64,000 bases of DNA from Maridesulfovibrio ferrireducens (lineage in GTDB: Bacteria > Desulfobacterota > Desulfovibrionia > Desulfovibrionales > Desulfovibrionaceae): the NCBI RefSeq assembly GCF_900101105.1, contig NZ_FNGA01000005.1:62001-126000 (forward strand), written 5' to 3'. The notes beneath the pieces were generated by a model that was not told where the DNA came from, ran no database searches, and worked only from the letters and a program-made list of their open reading frames with translations. How positions within the stretch are numbered: the stretch's first letter is position 1; each line of letters opens with the position of its first letter. Of the stretch, positions 8,254 to 17,935 are shown piece by piece. The translations under genes and the position numbers were made by a program.

Positions 8254-9567
8254 TTATCTCTGGTGTCTTTTTCTGTATTCGTTAACGTCACGTTCCCAAG
8301 GACCAGCAACCTCATCCGCTTTCCAGAAGATGTAAGGGTTGTGTCTAGGTTCTTGTACGTGTCTTGGATCAGCCTTGGTATTGGTAACTTCAAGAAGTTT
8401 CTGGAAGCCCATGCGACGCATGGTTTCACCAAGACGCTCACGGTTTTTACCTTCTTCCATCCACCAGTCCCAGATATTTTCAACAACATCTTTAACTTCG
8501 GTGAAAGGTTCTTCAACCTTGATGAAAGGAATCAAAAGAGAGCTGAGCTGAGGACCGTCAAGAATCGGAGCTTTAGCACCACAAAGGATGGATGCACCAC
8601 GATCATTACCAATCATCAATGCACGAGGCATGGTGTTGATACAATGCATACAATGTACACATTCTTTGTCGTTGATTTCAAGCTTACCGTCAGTGTATTT
8701 AATACACTTACTTGGGCAATTATCAATAACTTCAGACTGGATATCAAACTTACCCCAGTTTCCACCGGAATGAGCGCCAGCATTAGGAGCGAATTCTCCG
8801 CCGATGTAAGCTGCAACAGCTTCCTGATCGATGCGGATTTCATCACGCCAGATACCTACAACTGAGAAGTCAGAACGAGCAAGTGCGCAAACACAGCTGT
8901 TAGGACAACCATCAAATTTAAATTTGAATTTGTAAGGGAAAGCTGGACGATGAAGTTCATCCTGGAATTCCATAGTCATGTCATAGCAAATTGCCTGTGT
9001 GTCGTAACAAGCGTACTCACAACGGGATTTACCAAGACATGCTGCAGGGGTACGCAGGTTAGAACCGGAACCACCAAGGTCAACATCAGCTTCATGAGTC
9101 AATTCGTAGAAAATTTCTTCAAGCTGAGGAGTTGTTGTTCCAAGCAGAACGATGTCACCAGTAGAACCATGCATGTTGGTCAAACCGGATCCACGCATGT
9201 CCCAAATGTCAGTGATCTGACGTAGGAAAGCAGTGGTGTAGTATTTACCTGTAGGCTGTGCCACACGGACTGTGTGGAAATGAGCTACGCCAGGAAATGC
9301 TTCAGGCTGATCACAGTAACGACCAATAACGCCGCCGCCGTAACCGAATACGCCTACGATTCCGCCATGCTTCCAATGTGTTTCACCGTCGTTGTAAGAC
9401 AGTTCTAGTACGCCAAGAAGGTCTTCACAGACTTCACCGGGAATCTGATAATTCACGCCCTTCGCGTTTTTGGATCTAGAGCTGGCTTCCAGCTTCAAGT
9501 CAGACACAAAGCTAGGCCAGGGCCCGCTTTCTAGCTGGTCCAACAAGGGAGTTTTGTGTTTCGCCAT
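8254..9567 (-). CDS. dsrA: Dissimilatory sulfite reductase, alpha subunit
   Basis: DsrA forms the sulfite reductase heterotetramer with DsrB. The 437-residue protein shows the coupled siroheme/[4Fe-4S] ligand set CLGKSRCEYACYD (CX5C) with CPNSC (CX3C), and a ferredoxin domain with CPSKCIKY and CVHCMHCINTMP. The sulfite-binding surface is represented by DMRGSGLTNMHGSTGD. Length and order are as in Desulfovibrio. A clear GGAGG lies upstream of the ATG. First gene of dsrABD. Confidence 0.98.
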   Translation of the reverse strand: MAKHKTPLLDQLESGPWPSFVSDLKLEASSRSKNAKGVNYQIPGEVCEDLLGVLELSYNDGETHWKHGGIVGVFGYGGGVIGRYCDQPEAFPGVAHFHTVRVAQPTGKYYTTAFLRQITDIWDMRGSGLTNMHGSTGDIVLLGTTTPQLEEIFYELTHEADVDLGGSGSNLRTPAACLGKSRCEYACYDTQAICYDMTMEFQDELHRPAFPYKFKFKFDGCPNSCVCALARSDFSVVGIWRDEIRIDQEAVAAYIGGEFAPNAGAHSGGNWGKFDIQSEVIDNCPSKCIKYTDGKLEINDKECVHCMHCINTMPRALMIGNDRGASILCGAKAPILDGPQLSSLLIPFIKVEEPFTEVKDVVENIWDWWMEEGKNRERLGETMRRMGFQKLLEVTNTKADPRHVQEPRHNPYIFWKADEVAGPWERDVNEYRKRHQR

Positions 9568-9937
9568 TCCCTTAAACCTCCATAAAGTTTAATAGATATA
9601 CCTACCAATACAATTAGGCATCCGGTTCAAACAACCGAAAATTCGGTCTAAACCCGGCTGCTTCCTCATCTTAATTCGAGACCCCTTAAATCATAACGAT
9701 GCAAGGGAGGGCACGATACCCTTAAGTGAAAAAAAAAACAACCTAGCAGATGAGATAAGGAACTATTATGCCCTTTGTCAACTCAGGCAAGGTTTTAGAG
9801 TAGATAAACCTAGGCTTGCCAAGCATACCTTTATAAGCGTATTTACTCTTCTCGACGCCAGATGCGTCAGTAGCAATATTACCTACAAAAAAATTCAATA
9901 ACCAGCAACATAAACTTGAAAAAGTGACCTTAAAGTT
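9568..9937. promoter_or_regulatory. Intergenic region upstream of dsrA
   Basis: These 370 bp separate the divergent dsrA and cysteine-cluster genes and must hold the dsr promoter. Visible elements are the dsrA ribosome site (GGAGG, minus strand near 9577-9581) and a short inverted repeat ACCGAA-AA-TTCGGT at 9634-9647 about 70 bp upstream of the dsrA ATG. I cannot assign -35/-10 boxes or a known regulator site. A frame of 88 codons on the minus strand from 10009 looks spurious because it overlaps the next gene. Confidence 0.45.
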
Positions 9938-10606
9938 ATGAAAGAATGCAAACAATGCGGCACATGTTGTCGCAAAGGCGGCCCGGCTCTTCACTCGCAG
10001 GACCTCCACCTTCTCAGTATCGAAGGCGGAATAGACCTGACTGACATAGTGACTCTAAGAATAGGCGAACTAGCTTATGATCAGCCTGAGGGCGCAGTTG
10101 TCCCATTAGCGAGTGAAATTCTAAAAATCAAAGGAGTCGGACAGGAATGGACATGCAAATTCCTGGCTCCCTCAACTCAGGCTTGTCGTATTTACAAAGA
10201 TAGACCTATTGAGTGCAAGACTCTTTTTTGCGGAGATCCTGAGCCTCTTCGAAAAATGTATGACAAAGACAGAATCACCAGAAAAGATGTGCTTCCTGAA
10301 GGACATCCGGTCTTTGAAATTATCGAAGAACACGAACTTAAATGCGCTCCTCTACAATTAGCGGAACTCGCTAAAAAAATCCTTGAAAACTGGGAAAACA
10401 GCGCTGAATTACAGGTAGATCTTCTTGAAATGCTGGTTTATGACAAATCAATAAGAGATTTACTTGTTGAAAAATCAGGATTACCTGCGGATTCAATGGA
10501 ATTCTTTTTCGGCAGATCACTAAACAGAGTCCTTTCAGGATTTGGAATTATCGCAACACCTAACGGTAGTTCTTTTTCACTTCGCAAAACAAAAGGGAGT
10601 GCCTAA
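9938..10606 (+). CDS. YkgJ-type cysteine-cluster protein
   Basis: The N-terminus contains CKQCGTCCRKGGPAL, the CxxCxxCC signature of the YkgJ/UPF0153 family. Further cysteines occur in ACRIYKDRPIECKTLFC. Such proteins are thought to bind zinc or an Fe-S cluster; the function is not established. The 222-residue protein is soluble. Its C-terminal half (after residue about 130) is helical without recognisable motifs. It is followed after 2 nt by a small gene, so the two are probably translated together. The ribosome site is weak. Confidence 0.85.
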   Translation: MKECKQCGTCCRKGGPALHSQDLHLLSIEGGIDLTDIVTLRIGELAYDQPEGAVVPLASEILKIKGVGQEWTCKFLAPSTQACRIYKDRPIECKTLFCGDPEPLRKMYDKDRITRKDVLPEGHPVFEIIEEHELKCAPLQLAELAKKILENWENSAELQVDLLEMLVYDKSIRDLLVEKSGLPADSMEFFFGRSLNRVLSGFGIIATPNGSSFSLRKTKGSA

Positions 10607-10608
10607 AT

Positions 10609-10884
10609 ATGAAAGATGAACGCGGATTATATTACTATCCATCCCTCCAGACCCGAGAAACCCGCATGTATGTCAGGGAAAGCCAAAACGGTGCTGACAT
10701 TGAATTCAGACTGTGGAGCAACGAAAATTCTACCATTTGGGATAAACACGAATGGCTTCCATATGATGTTATCCTTGAAGCAGCCGAAGAATATAAAGAG
10801 CGCGGTTCAGACCGCAACCCGCTGGGTCTCTACGATTTGAATGTTGCCAAGCAATTGATTAAAGAAAATAAAATTATTCACTAA
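10609..10884 (+). CDS. Small conserved hypothetical protein
   Basis: A 91-residue acidic protein beginning MKDERGLYYYPSL, with aromatic residues and a central DKHEWLPYDVILEAAEEYKER. GGGAG lies 9 nt before the ATG, within the end of the upstream gene, and the start is 2 nt after that gene's stop, indicating translational coupling. No cysteine, membrane segment or known motif is seen. Its strict linkage to the cysteine-cluster protein suggests a shared but unknown role. Confidence 0.7.
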   Translation: MKDERGLYYYPSLQTRETRMYVRESQNGADIEFRLWSNENSTIWDKHEWLPYDVILEAAEEYKERGSDRNPLGLYDLNVAKQLIKENKIIH

Positions 10885-10917
10885 ACTTGCTTAGCTGTTT
10901 CGTTTTCTAAAGCAATT

Positions 10918-10964
10918 AAAATCCCCGGAATCATTCTATTTGCGATGATCCCGGGGATTTTGTA
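10918..10964. terminator. Bidirectional terminator
   Basis: A 17-bp stem with one mismatch (AAAATCCCCGGAATCAT against ATGATCCCGGGGATTTT) with A and T runs lies between convergent genes. Confidence 0.9.
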
Positions 10965-11375
10965 TTAAACAGATTCGACAGTTATTCCATTCTCTTTAAG
11001 CATCGCGGCGAAAAGTCCGTCGCCAGCAATCAACTTACCACTGAAAGTTCCATCATATATCTTACCGTATCCACACGATGGAGAGCGGGATTTAAGGATT
11101 GCTTTTTTTGCACCGACCAGCTTTGCTAACCGCAAACCTTCTTCAGCGCCTTTTAAAAACTGCTCACTTACATCTATACCTAAAGTTGTAAGCACTCTGT
11201 CCCCGACAAATTCGCAACAGGGACGAGGCGTTGGCAGCCCTCCTAACTGTTCAGGGCATACGGGAATAGCCTTGCCTTGTTTCACCAGCTCAACAACAGT
11301 TTCATCAGTGCTTTCTGTACCATTATATTTACATTTAATCCCTGCAAGACAGCCGGATACAACTATCATTTCCAT
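10965..11375 (-). CDS. DUF523 family protein
   Basis: The sequence starts MEMIVVSGCLAGIKCKYNG and contains CPEQLGGLPTPRPCCE and KSRSPSCGYGKIYDG, the hallmark cysteine motifs of DUF523 proteins. I chose the ATG at 11375 because GGAG lies 6 nt upstream and because family members begin just before the SxCLxG motif; the frame is open for another 22 codons upstream, but those encode a non-conserved hydrophobic stretch. The role is not established, though the conserved Cys residues suggest metal or sulfur binding. Confidence 0.85.
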   Translation of the reverse strand: MEMIVVSGCLAGIKCKYNGTESTDETVVELVKQGKAIPVCPEQLGGLPTPRPCCEFVGDRVLTTLGIDVSEQFLKGAEEGLRLAKLVGAKKAILKSRSPSCGYGKIYDGTFSGKLIAGDGLFAAMLKENGITVESV

Positions 11376-11464
11376 CACTCCATAAGCTAAAACTTGTTTG
11401 TTCAAAATCATCCAATATGCTAATAGCAATTTCATAATCATATTCCATGGTCAAGGAGGGTTCT

Positions 11465-12817
11465 ATGACCGCTATCACTACTTCTGTTTTTGAACTTTTT
11501 AAGATCGGCCCGGGACCTTCAAGCTCACACACTATCGGCCCCATGAAAGCAGGCTTCAACTTCAATGAATCAGTTAAAGATATTCAATTAAAAAAAGATC
11601 CTACTTCAATAGAAGTGAGGCTTTACGGGAGCTTAAGTGCGACAGGTAAAGGACATGGAACTGATAGAGCCGTAATTGCGGGATTACTTGGAAACTCCCC
11701 GGACGCAGTTGATTGCGACTTTCTGGACAGCCTTGCCGACGGCACTGAACATCAATTTAAAAGCGGAAAAATTTCTCTGCCGCTCTCTATAAAAAATATT
11801 ATCTTTGCCGAAGTTAAAAACGACTTTCCCTATAGTAATACTCTGTTAATACGTCTTAAAAACGGAGAAGAAATTCTTTTTGAACAAGAATATTATTCTA
11901 TCGGTGGCGGTTTTATTAAATGGAAAGGTCAAAAACCTGCTCTTACACGGGCCCCCATTTATAAATACGGCAATATGGAAGAACTGAAAAAAATTCTTAC
12001 AGATACGGAAAAACGTCTCCATGAAGTGATCCTTGAGAATGAAAAAGCCATTACCGAAACTTCTGAAGAAGACGTACTGGCAAAGATCGATAACCTTTTG
12101 GATATTATGAAAAAGGCCGTAGACAAAGGGCTGGCCGCAACAGGTGTTCTTCCCGGGACATTAGGACTGCACAGAAAGGCGAAAACGCTCATCACCTCCA
12201 CCCCCAAAGGGTATGAAGATCCATCTAAATTTTTGATCAGGTTGAACGCTTATGCCTTTGCTGCATCCGAAGAAAATGCGGCAGGACATATTGTCGTAAC
12301 AGCACCGACCTCTGGTTCAGCAGGGGTTATCCCAGCTGTAGTCTACGCCCTTGAAGAAGACGCAGGGGTAAGCCGCAACATGGTTCGCAGAGGAATGCTC
12401 GCCGCGGCAGCTGTGGGTTTTATTGCCAAACATAACGCGAGCATCGCCGGAGCTGAGGTTGGATGTCAGGGCGAAATCGGAGTTGCATCTTCAATGGCGG
12501 CAGCTCTTATCACCTACGCTGCAGGATTCAAGTTCTGGCGCACTGAGAATGCCGCTGAAACAGCTTTGGAGCACCACCTTGGAATGACGTGTGATCCTGT
12601 AGGCGGATACGTGCAAATCCCATGTATTGAAAGAAATGCCATGGGAGCAGTGAAAGCTTATAACGCATTCCTGATCGCGACCGTTGAAAACAGAAAATTC
12701 CACAAAGTAACTCTGGATGAAACAATTGCCGCCATGGCCCAAACCGGCAAAGATATGAGCAGTAAATACAAAGAAACTTCAGAAGCAGGTTTAGCTGTAT
12801 CCGTCCCGAATTGCTAA
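11465..12817 (+). CDS. sdaA: L-serine ammonia-lyase (iron-sulfur dependent)
   Basis: It deaminates L-serine to pyruvate and ammonia with an oxygen-labile [4Fe-4S] cluster. It is the single-chain type: an N-terminal beta domain with the GPSSSHTIGPMKAG motif, then the alpha domain with GAEVGCQGEIGVASSMAA, HHLGMTCDPVGGYVQIPC and the cluster cysteines. Start ATG at 11465 follows AAGGAGG by 5 nt; an in-frame ATG 18 nt upstream would place that site inside the gene and is less likely. Length 450 residues is normal. Serine fermentation to pyruvate is common in this group. Confidence 0.96.
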   Translation: MTAITTSVFELFKIGPGPSSSHTIGPMKAGFNFNESVKDIQLKKDPTSIEVRLYGSLSATGKGHGTDRAVIAGLLGNSPDAVDCDFLDSLADGTEHQFKSGKISLPLSIKNIIFAEVKNDFPYSNTLLIRLKNGEEILFEQEYYSIGGGFIKWKGQKPALTRAPIYKYGNMEELKKILTDTEKRLHEVILENEKAITETSEEDVLAKIDNLLDIMKKAVDKGLAATGVLPGTLGLHRKAKTLITSTPKGYEDPSKFLIRLNAYAFAASEENAAGHIVVTAPTSGSAGVIPAVVYALEEDAGVSRNMVRRGMLAAAAVGFIAKHNASIAGAEVGCQGEIGVASSMAAALITYAAGFKFWRTENAAETALEHHLGMTCDPVGGYVQIPCIERNAMGAVKAYNAFLIATVENRKFHKVTLDETIAAMAQTGKDMSSKYKETSEAGLAVSVPNC

Positions 12818-12853
12818 AAAAAACCCCGCCATTTCTTAAGGGCGGGGTTTTTA
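12818..12853. terminator. Bidirectional terminator
   Basis: AAAAACCCCGCC pairs with GGCGGGGTTTTT around a 10-nt loop, between the convergent serine dehydratase and symporter genes. Confidence 0.95.
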
Positions 12854-12854
12854 A

Positions 12855-13778
12855 TTACTTGTCTGAGACCTTTCGGTTTCTATTCGCCAGATAAACCCCT
12901 GAAATATTATGCCACAAGCTGAAAAGAGCTCCGGGTAAAGCACTGGCAGCGCCAAAATATTTCGTAGCCAAAGCAACCCCGAGGCCGGAATTCTGCATCC
13001 CCACTTCGATGGCAAGAGTAAGACTGTCTTGATGTGACAAGCCCGTAATCCTGCCTCCCCAGTAACCAGCAGCAAGCCCCCCGAGATTATGAAGCACAAC
13101 GGCAACAAAAACCAACACAGGGAAAGTTGCCAGCATGTCATGATTAAGCCCGATAATACAAGCAATCAGCAAAGCTATAACCAAAATAGAAAGACTCGGG
13201 AATATATGTATAATCGGGTCAATTTTTTTGCGGAAAAGTTTTCTGAATACAAGCCCGTCAACAAGCGGAAAAACCACAATCCAGAATACTGATTCAACCA
13301 TCGGTAAGAACGGAATTTCAATCTGTTGATTCAGCACGAGATAAATAATCGCGGGAGTGAGAATTGGTGACAGACAGGTTGAAATCAAAGTCATGGTTAC
13401 GGAAAGAGCTACATTGGCTTTAGCTAGATGTGCTATAACATTAGAAGCCGTTCCGCCGGGACAAGCCCCCACCACGACCATTCCGATCACCGCCTCTTGC
13501 GGCAACCCTAACAGCGACGACAAAGTAACTGCCAGTATCGGCATAACTGCATACTGCAAGGCAACTCCAAGCCCCACAGCCTTATAATTCCTGATGGCGG
13601 AAGCAAAGTCTTTAACTTCCAGAGTAAGTCCCATGCCGAACATAATGATGCCGAGACATAAAGCTATATGCGGCTTCAACCATGTAAACAATGTTGGTTC
13701 GATATATGCGGCAGCACTGAGAGCCATCGCTAATAACAAAAAATGACGCTCAATAAGTCTGCAAATGGAATTAATCAT
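12855..13778 (-). CDS. Bile acid:sodium symporter (BASS) family transporter
   Basis: An integral membrane protein with about ten helices and the family motifs GMGLTLEVKDF, VGACPGGTASNVIAHLAKANVALSVTMT and EVGMQNSGLGVALA. BASS proteins are Na+-coupled carriers of organic acids such as pantoate or pyruvate; bacterial members rarely carry bile acids. The ATG at 13778 is preferred over one 15 nt upstream because GGGAG lies 5 nt before it. Position next to the serine dehydratase could hint at pyruvate or another organic acid, but that is only inference. Confidence 0.9.
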   Translation of the reverse strand: MINSICRLIERHFLLLAMALSAAAYIEPTLFTWLKPHIALCLGIIMFGMGLTLEVKDFASAIRNYKAVGLGVALQYAVMPILAVTLSSLLGLPQEAVIGMVVVGACPGGTASNVIAHLAKANVALSVTMTLISTCLSPILTPAIIYLVLNQQIEIPFLPMVESVFWIVVFPLVDGLVFRKLFRKKIDPIIHIFPSLSILVIALLIACIIGLNHDMLATFPVLVFVAVVLHNLGGLAAGYWGGRITGLSHQDSLTLAIEVGMQNSGLGVALATKYFGAASALPGALFSLWHNISGVYLANRNRKVSDK

Positions 13779-14151
13779 TTTTCTCCCATACAAAACATTT
13801 ATTTTTTACCCGTGCTCTATTTTAAAAAAAGCGACTGCGCAAGCTCGATTTTTTGTAATTAAATTTGGAATATTTTATAAATATGAGTTAGATTTAAGTG
13901 AGCACATGTAACCCCAAAAAATATGAATACAAACAAACTTCCAAAATTTAAATTTATTCCGGGCACGGATATAAATATTGAAAAAGATCTTTCGAAAAAA
14001 TAACATTGATTCGGATTAATGAGGTTCTTGTAGGACAGGAGAAGAAACCCTTTGTCAAAAGTGACTAAAGGGAAGAAGCGGAAAGAAATATCATTGATTA
14101 TTACCACAATTTAGGCCCTGACAGAGCTTGCTGCGGTAATGCTTCCTAGAC
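13779..14151. other. Intergenic region, no supported gene
   Basis: An AT-rich stretch lying downstream of the minus-strand HPt gene and upstream of the symporter. A frame of 82 codons (13859-14107, minus) has low-complexity Phe-rich content and no ribosome site, and I do not accept it. No clear terminator for the HPt operon is seen. Confidence 0.4.
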
Positions 14152-14451
14152 TTAATTCTGCATAGATTTCAGCTCTTCAAGATACAAACGATATCTGGCA
14201 AGCAACGGAGCAAGAGCGTCGTTCATTCCCATTTTAGCAACATCCTGAATAGCCACCCCAAGTTTACGAAGAGGCTCCAGATTGAAATTTGCGGCAGCTC
14301 CTTTTAAGCTATGTCCTAACCGGCTGACTTCTTCCATGTTGCCATTTTCCAGATTTTTTTCCATCAGTTGCAATTCAGCGTATTGATGAATTACAAAATG
14401 AGGAATCAAAGATCTCACACTTTCATCAATTGTGAATATTTTTTTCTGCAC
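14152..14451 (-). CDS. Histidine phosphotransfer (HPt) protein
   Basis: A 99-residue stand-alone HPt domain. The phosphorylatable His lies in LGHSLKGAAANFNLEPL, the canonical HPt signature, within a four-helix arrangement. The start is GTG at 14451, with GGAGATAAT directly upstream. It is 18 nt after the hybrid kinase gene and is therefore its probable phosphorelay partner, taking a phosphoryl group from a receiver domain and passing it to an unknown response regulator not encoded nearby. Confidence 0.92.
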   Translation of the reverse strand: MQKKIFTIDESVRSLIPHFVIHQYAELQLMEKNLENGNMEEVSRLGHSLKGAAANFNLEPLRKLGVAIQDVAKMGMNDALAPLLARYRLYLEELKSMQN

Positions 14452-14469
14452 ATTATCTCCAAGCTTCGA

Positions 14470-16848
14470 CTACTCTAAAACTTTAACTTCTTTCGGGAAT
14501 TTTCCACCTTCTGCAACAGCCATCACCACAGAACGGATAGTCTCCCCCTTTATCGGCTTAGAAATAAACCCATCACACCCGGCATTAAAACTCTCAGACT
14601 GTGAATTACCCAAAACATGTGCCCCCAGAGCTATAATTTCAGCCCGAACTCTACCTTCTGCGTCCTCGATTTCGCGTATCTTTAATGCGGCTTTAAGACC
14701 GCTCAACACGGGAAGATCCACATCCATAAAAACAAGATCATATTGATTAGCCGCAAACAGCTGTACTGCTCTAAGTCCATCTGTAGCAGAAGCAACTTCC
14801 ATTCCCGTGTCTTTTATGAAACGTTCCAGAATATTTCGATGAGCTTCGTTATCTTCTACCAAAAGAACTTTTAAAACGGGACTGATCTTACCCTGCTCCT
14901 TCCTTTCAGGGAAAATAATTCCAGAAAGACAACGGACAAGATCAACATCAAAAACAGGCTTAATCAAAACAAAATTAGCACCTTTTTCTTTTGCTTCACG
15001 ACGTTCTTGTTTTGTGCAACCTGCGGAAAACATTATCGCAACGAGACCTTGAAGCCACCCTTCTTGCTGAGCCTCGAAAAGAAAATCAACTCCTGACATG
15101 TCTGGCATTTCACTATCGATAAGAATTAGATTATATAATTCATTACGATCCTTAGCTCCCTTCAGATAATCCAGCCCTTCTGCAGCATTTACTGAAACGG
15201 TTGCTGAAACACCCAGAGCCTGTAGCCTGCGAGCAAGAACTTCCCGAACCGTATTATTATCATCAATCAGTAAAGCCTTAGTTCCTGAAAAATCAACCAC
15301 GCCTATATCAGGTTCATAAACAGACTTCCTGAACGGAATTGAAAAATAAAAAACGCTTCCTTTCCCCCGCTCGCTTTCAAACCAGATTTTGCCATCCATC
15401 AGTCCCGCCAGACGGGAAGCAATAGCAAGTCCAAGCCCGGTTCCACCGTACTCACGACGGGTTGAACCGTCCACCTGAACGAAACTATCAAAAATATTAC
15501 TGAGTTTACCTTCAGAAATACCTATTCCTGTATCCCGGATTGTAAATAAAAGCTGATCATGATCTTCACTTGACTCTTGAAGACTGAGCCGAACTTCAAC
15601 TTCCCCGCTGGAAGTAAATTTAACGGCATTAGATACAATATTCATCAGAATCTGCCGCACCCTCACGGGATCTCCGATCACCTGAGCAGGAACATTCATA
15701 TCAACGTCACAAATAATCTCAATATCACGAGCATGAGCGGAATGAGCAACGCTTTTGCACACGCTCTGAACATCACGCGAAGGATTGAAAGGGACAGGAA
15801 CAAGATCTATCTGACCGGACTCAATTTGAACAAAATCTAAAATATCATTGATAATTTTAAGTAAAAGTTCCCCTGAACCTCTGAAAATTTCCACATATCC
15901 CATCTGCTCAGAATCAAGACCTGTCTCAATAAGCAAGTCCCCCATTCCGAGAATAGCATTCATCGGGGTTCTTATTTCATGACTGATCATGGCAAGAAAT
16001 TCACTTTTAAAGCGACTGGCCGTTTCAGCTTTTTCTTTTGCCTTCTCAAGCTCCTGAACTGCAAAAGAAAGTTCATCAAGAACTGAGGTTAAATTATTCT
16101 GAACCCGTACACGTTCTTTATTCTCCTCACTTAGCTTAATATTTGCATCACGAAGCTCTCTCGTTCGCTCAACTACCATCTCTTCCAATTCAAAATTAAG
16201 CTGAGAAAACTTATCACTCGCAGTATTAAGGGCTAAAGCAAGAGAACCAATTTCATCTGTCCGGTTCATACCGTCAAGTTTTTCAAACCTGTTCTGGCCG
16301 ATGTTGACAGCCTGTTTGGACAACTTGATTATCGGAGAAATAAAAAATCTACCCAAAAAGAAATTTATACTCACTCCCGCAACAATAAGGACAGCCAAAA
16401 AAATTAAAACTAGATTACGTATGGCTACGCTAAAGCTTTTATCTACTGAATCTGTAAGCATTCCAACACGAACAAATCCGAGCAATTCTCCATCTTTTAA
16501 AATGCGTTTTTCAACATTCAAAATATTGTCGACAGATACGGAAGAAATATTTCCGTACTCACTATATATAGAGCCGTCAGGTTGATAAATAGCGCAATAA
16601 TCAACTTCCGGAGCGATACAAACCCCTCGCGCCAGCTCATCCAATCGGTAAAATTTAAACTTAAAAATGGCTTCACTGCTTGCAAAAGCCACAAAGGAAA
16701 CTATCCCCTCACCTCTTGAATAAAGAGCCTGAACGGAAGATTCATGATGTCGAGTTGCTGCGAAATAGCCTAAAGGGACTAAAACCACAGTCATTATCAA
16801 CAACACGCCGAGGGTTATCCCATATCTTATTTTAGACAATTTAAACAT
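14470..16848 (-). CDS. Hybrid sensor histidine kinase with two receiver domains
   Basis: The 792-residue protein has a membrane helix at residues about 8-30, a short periplasmic domain to about 140, a second helix at 143-165, a HAMP domain and a coiled coil, then HisKA with His290 in [15 protein letters not shown]. The ATPase domain has an intact N box ([10 protein letters not shown]), G1 (DTGIGI) and G2 (GGTGLGL). Two receiver domains follow: one with LLIDDNN and [11 protein letters not shown], one with LLVEDNE and [11 protein letters not shown]. It is sandwiched between a BMP-type binding protein gene and an HPt gene, suggesting that the binding protein presents a ligand to the periplasmic domain. 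Confidence 0.95.
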   Translation of the reverse strand: MFKLSKIRYGITLGVLLIMTVVLVPLGYFAATRHHESSVQALYSRGEGIVSFVAFASSEAIFKFKFYRLDELARGVCIAPEVDYCAIYQPDGSIYSEYGNISSVSVDNILNVEKRILKDGELLGFVRVGMLTDSVDKSFSVAIRNLVLIFLAVLIVAGVSINFFLGRFFISPIIKLSKQAVNIGQNRFEKLDGMNRTDEIGSLALALNTASDKFSQLNFELEEMVVERTRELRDANIKLSEENKERVRVQNNLTSVLDELSFAVQELEKAKEKAETASRFKSEFLAMISHEIRTPMNAILGMGDLLIETGLDSEQMGYVEIFRGSGELLLKIINDILDFVQIESGQIDLVPVPFNPSRDVQSVCKSVAHSAHARDIEIICDVDMNVPAQVIGDPVRVRQILMNIVSNAVKFTSSGEVEVRLSLQESSEDHDQLLFTIRDTGIGISEGKLSNIFDSFVQVDGSTRREYGGTGLGLAIASRLAGLMDGKIWFESERGKGSVFYFSIPFRKSVYEPDIGVVDFSGTKALLIDDNNTVREVLARRLQALGVSATVSVNAAEGLDYLKGAKDRNELYNLILIDSEMPDMSGVDFLFEAQQEGWLQGLVAIMFSAGCTKQERREAKEKGANFVLIKPVFDVDLVRCLSGIIFPERKEQGKISPVLKVLLVEDNEAHRNILERFIKDTGMEVASATDGLRAVQLFAANQYDLVFMDVDLPVLSGLKAALKIREIEDAEGRVRAEIIALGAHVLGNSQSESFNAGCDGFISKPIKGETIRSVVMAVAEGGKFPKEVKVLE

Positions 16849-16867
16849 TCAGATCAATGCCGCCAAC

Positions 16868-17881
16868 TTATATCCCCGAGCAGTCAAAAACGATCTTTCC
16901 AGATACTAAATCCTGCTCCATGATTTTAAGCTCATCTCTAATCTTTTTTGAGATCAGATGCCTACTGAACTTCATATCTGTAAGTGCTACGCCACCGTTC
17001 AACAGATCATATTCCTTCACACCGGGAGTAAATTTTCTCTTCAAAACAGATACAACTTCTTGATAAACAGCTACATCAAGAAGCTTCATCATACTTGTAA
17101 GAACATTACCTTTCGCCATGTAGTCTTGATTGGAATCAACACCAACCACATAGTTTCCAGATTCCTGTGCAGCATAAATAATTCCGTTACCCGAAAGCCC
17201 GGCTACCGAATAAATAATGTCCACACCTGAAGCGTACATAGCTTTAGCCAATTCATTTCCGTGATGGGGGTCTTCAAAACCCGTTACCGAAAGACCTTTT
17301 CTAACAAATTTGACATCCACATCAACTTTTTCACCGGCAAGCTTCACGCCCTGCTTAAAGCCACACAAAAATTCCAATATAACAGGACTCTCGTTACCAC
17401 CTATAAAACCAATTTTTCCAGTTTTGCTTTGCCACGCACAGAGGGCGCCAACCAGACACGACCCCATTCTCTGCCCAAAATGAAGAGAAGAAACATTGGG
17501 ATAACCGGTAACAGCCACCCCATTCAAAATAAAAATAACATCTGAATGAGTCTTCACCGCTGCAACAATAAGATCACGATGAGTTGAAGCATTAATAACG
17601 ATTATTTTTATTTCTTTATCAAGTAATGAATTAAGCCCCTTTGCAAAGGATTGCGCAGTAAATCCTCCGCAGCGAACTTGAACTTTAACATCATAATCAC
17701 TTTGCAAACGTCTTAAACCAACAACAGTCATACAGTTAAAAGAATCATCGTCCAAGGCTGATCCGTCCGTAATAAAACCAATTACAACGGAATCGGCAAA
17801 ACACGTCTCTGATACGGAGCTAAAAATAACTATCGCCCCAAATGCAACAAGAAGAAAACAAAATTTTCTAGCCCCATTCAT
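16868..17881 (-). CDS. BMP family periplasmic binding protein
   Basis: The 337-residue protein has a signal peptide (hydrophobic core about residues 7-28) and a BMP/Med fold: VVIGFITDGSALDDDSFN, then VRCGGFTAQSFAKGLNSLL, IGFIGGNESPVILEFLCGFKQG and VVGVDSNQDYM. BMP proteins usually bind nucleosides for ABC uptake. Here no permease or ATPase gene is present; instead a hybrid kinase and HPt follow at once. The likely role is a ligand-loaded co-receptor for the kinase (inference). Ribosome site is weak (AAAGG). Confidence 0.88.
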   Translation of the reverse strand: MNGARKFCFLLVAFGAIVIFSSVSETCFADSVVIGFITDGSALDDDSFNCMTVVGLRRLQSDYDVKVQVRCGGFTAQSFAKGLNSLLDKEIKIIVINASTHRDLIVAAVKTHSDVIFILNGVAVTGYPNVSSLHFGQRMGSCLVGALCAWQSKTGKIGFIGGNESPVILEFLCGFKQGVKLAGEKVDVDVKFVRKGLSVTGFEDPHHGNELAKAMYASGVDIIYSVAGLSGNGIIYAAQESGNYVVGVDSNQDYMAKGNVLTSMMKLLDVAVYQEVVSVLKRKFTPGVKEYDLLNGGVALTDMKFSRHLISKKIRDELKIMEQDLVSGKIVFDCSGI

Positions 17882-17935
17882 GATATCACAGCCTTTAATA
17901 ATTCTTTTATCTAAGAATGTTGCAACAACATATCT

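Noticed and set aside
7594-8865. Plus-strand frames of 157 and 262 codons antisense to dsrB/dsrA
   Set aside because: They overlap strongly supported dsr genes, lack ribosome sites and show no domain-like pattern.
9743-10009. 88-codon minus-strand frame upstream of dsrA
   Set aside because: It overlaps the start of the cysteine-cluster gene and has no ribosome site or recognisable motif.
13859-14107. 82-codon minus-strand frame between the HPt and symporter genes
   Set aside because: Phe-rich low complexity, no ribosome site, AT-rich non-coding composition.
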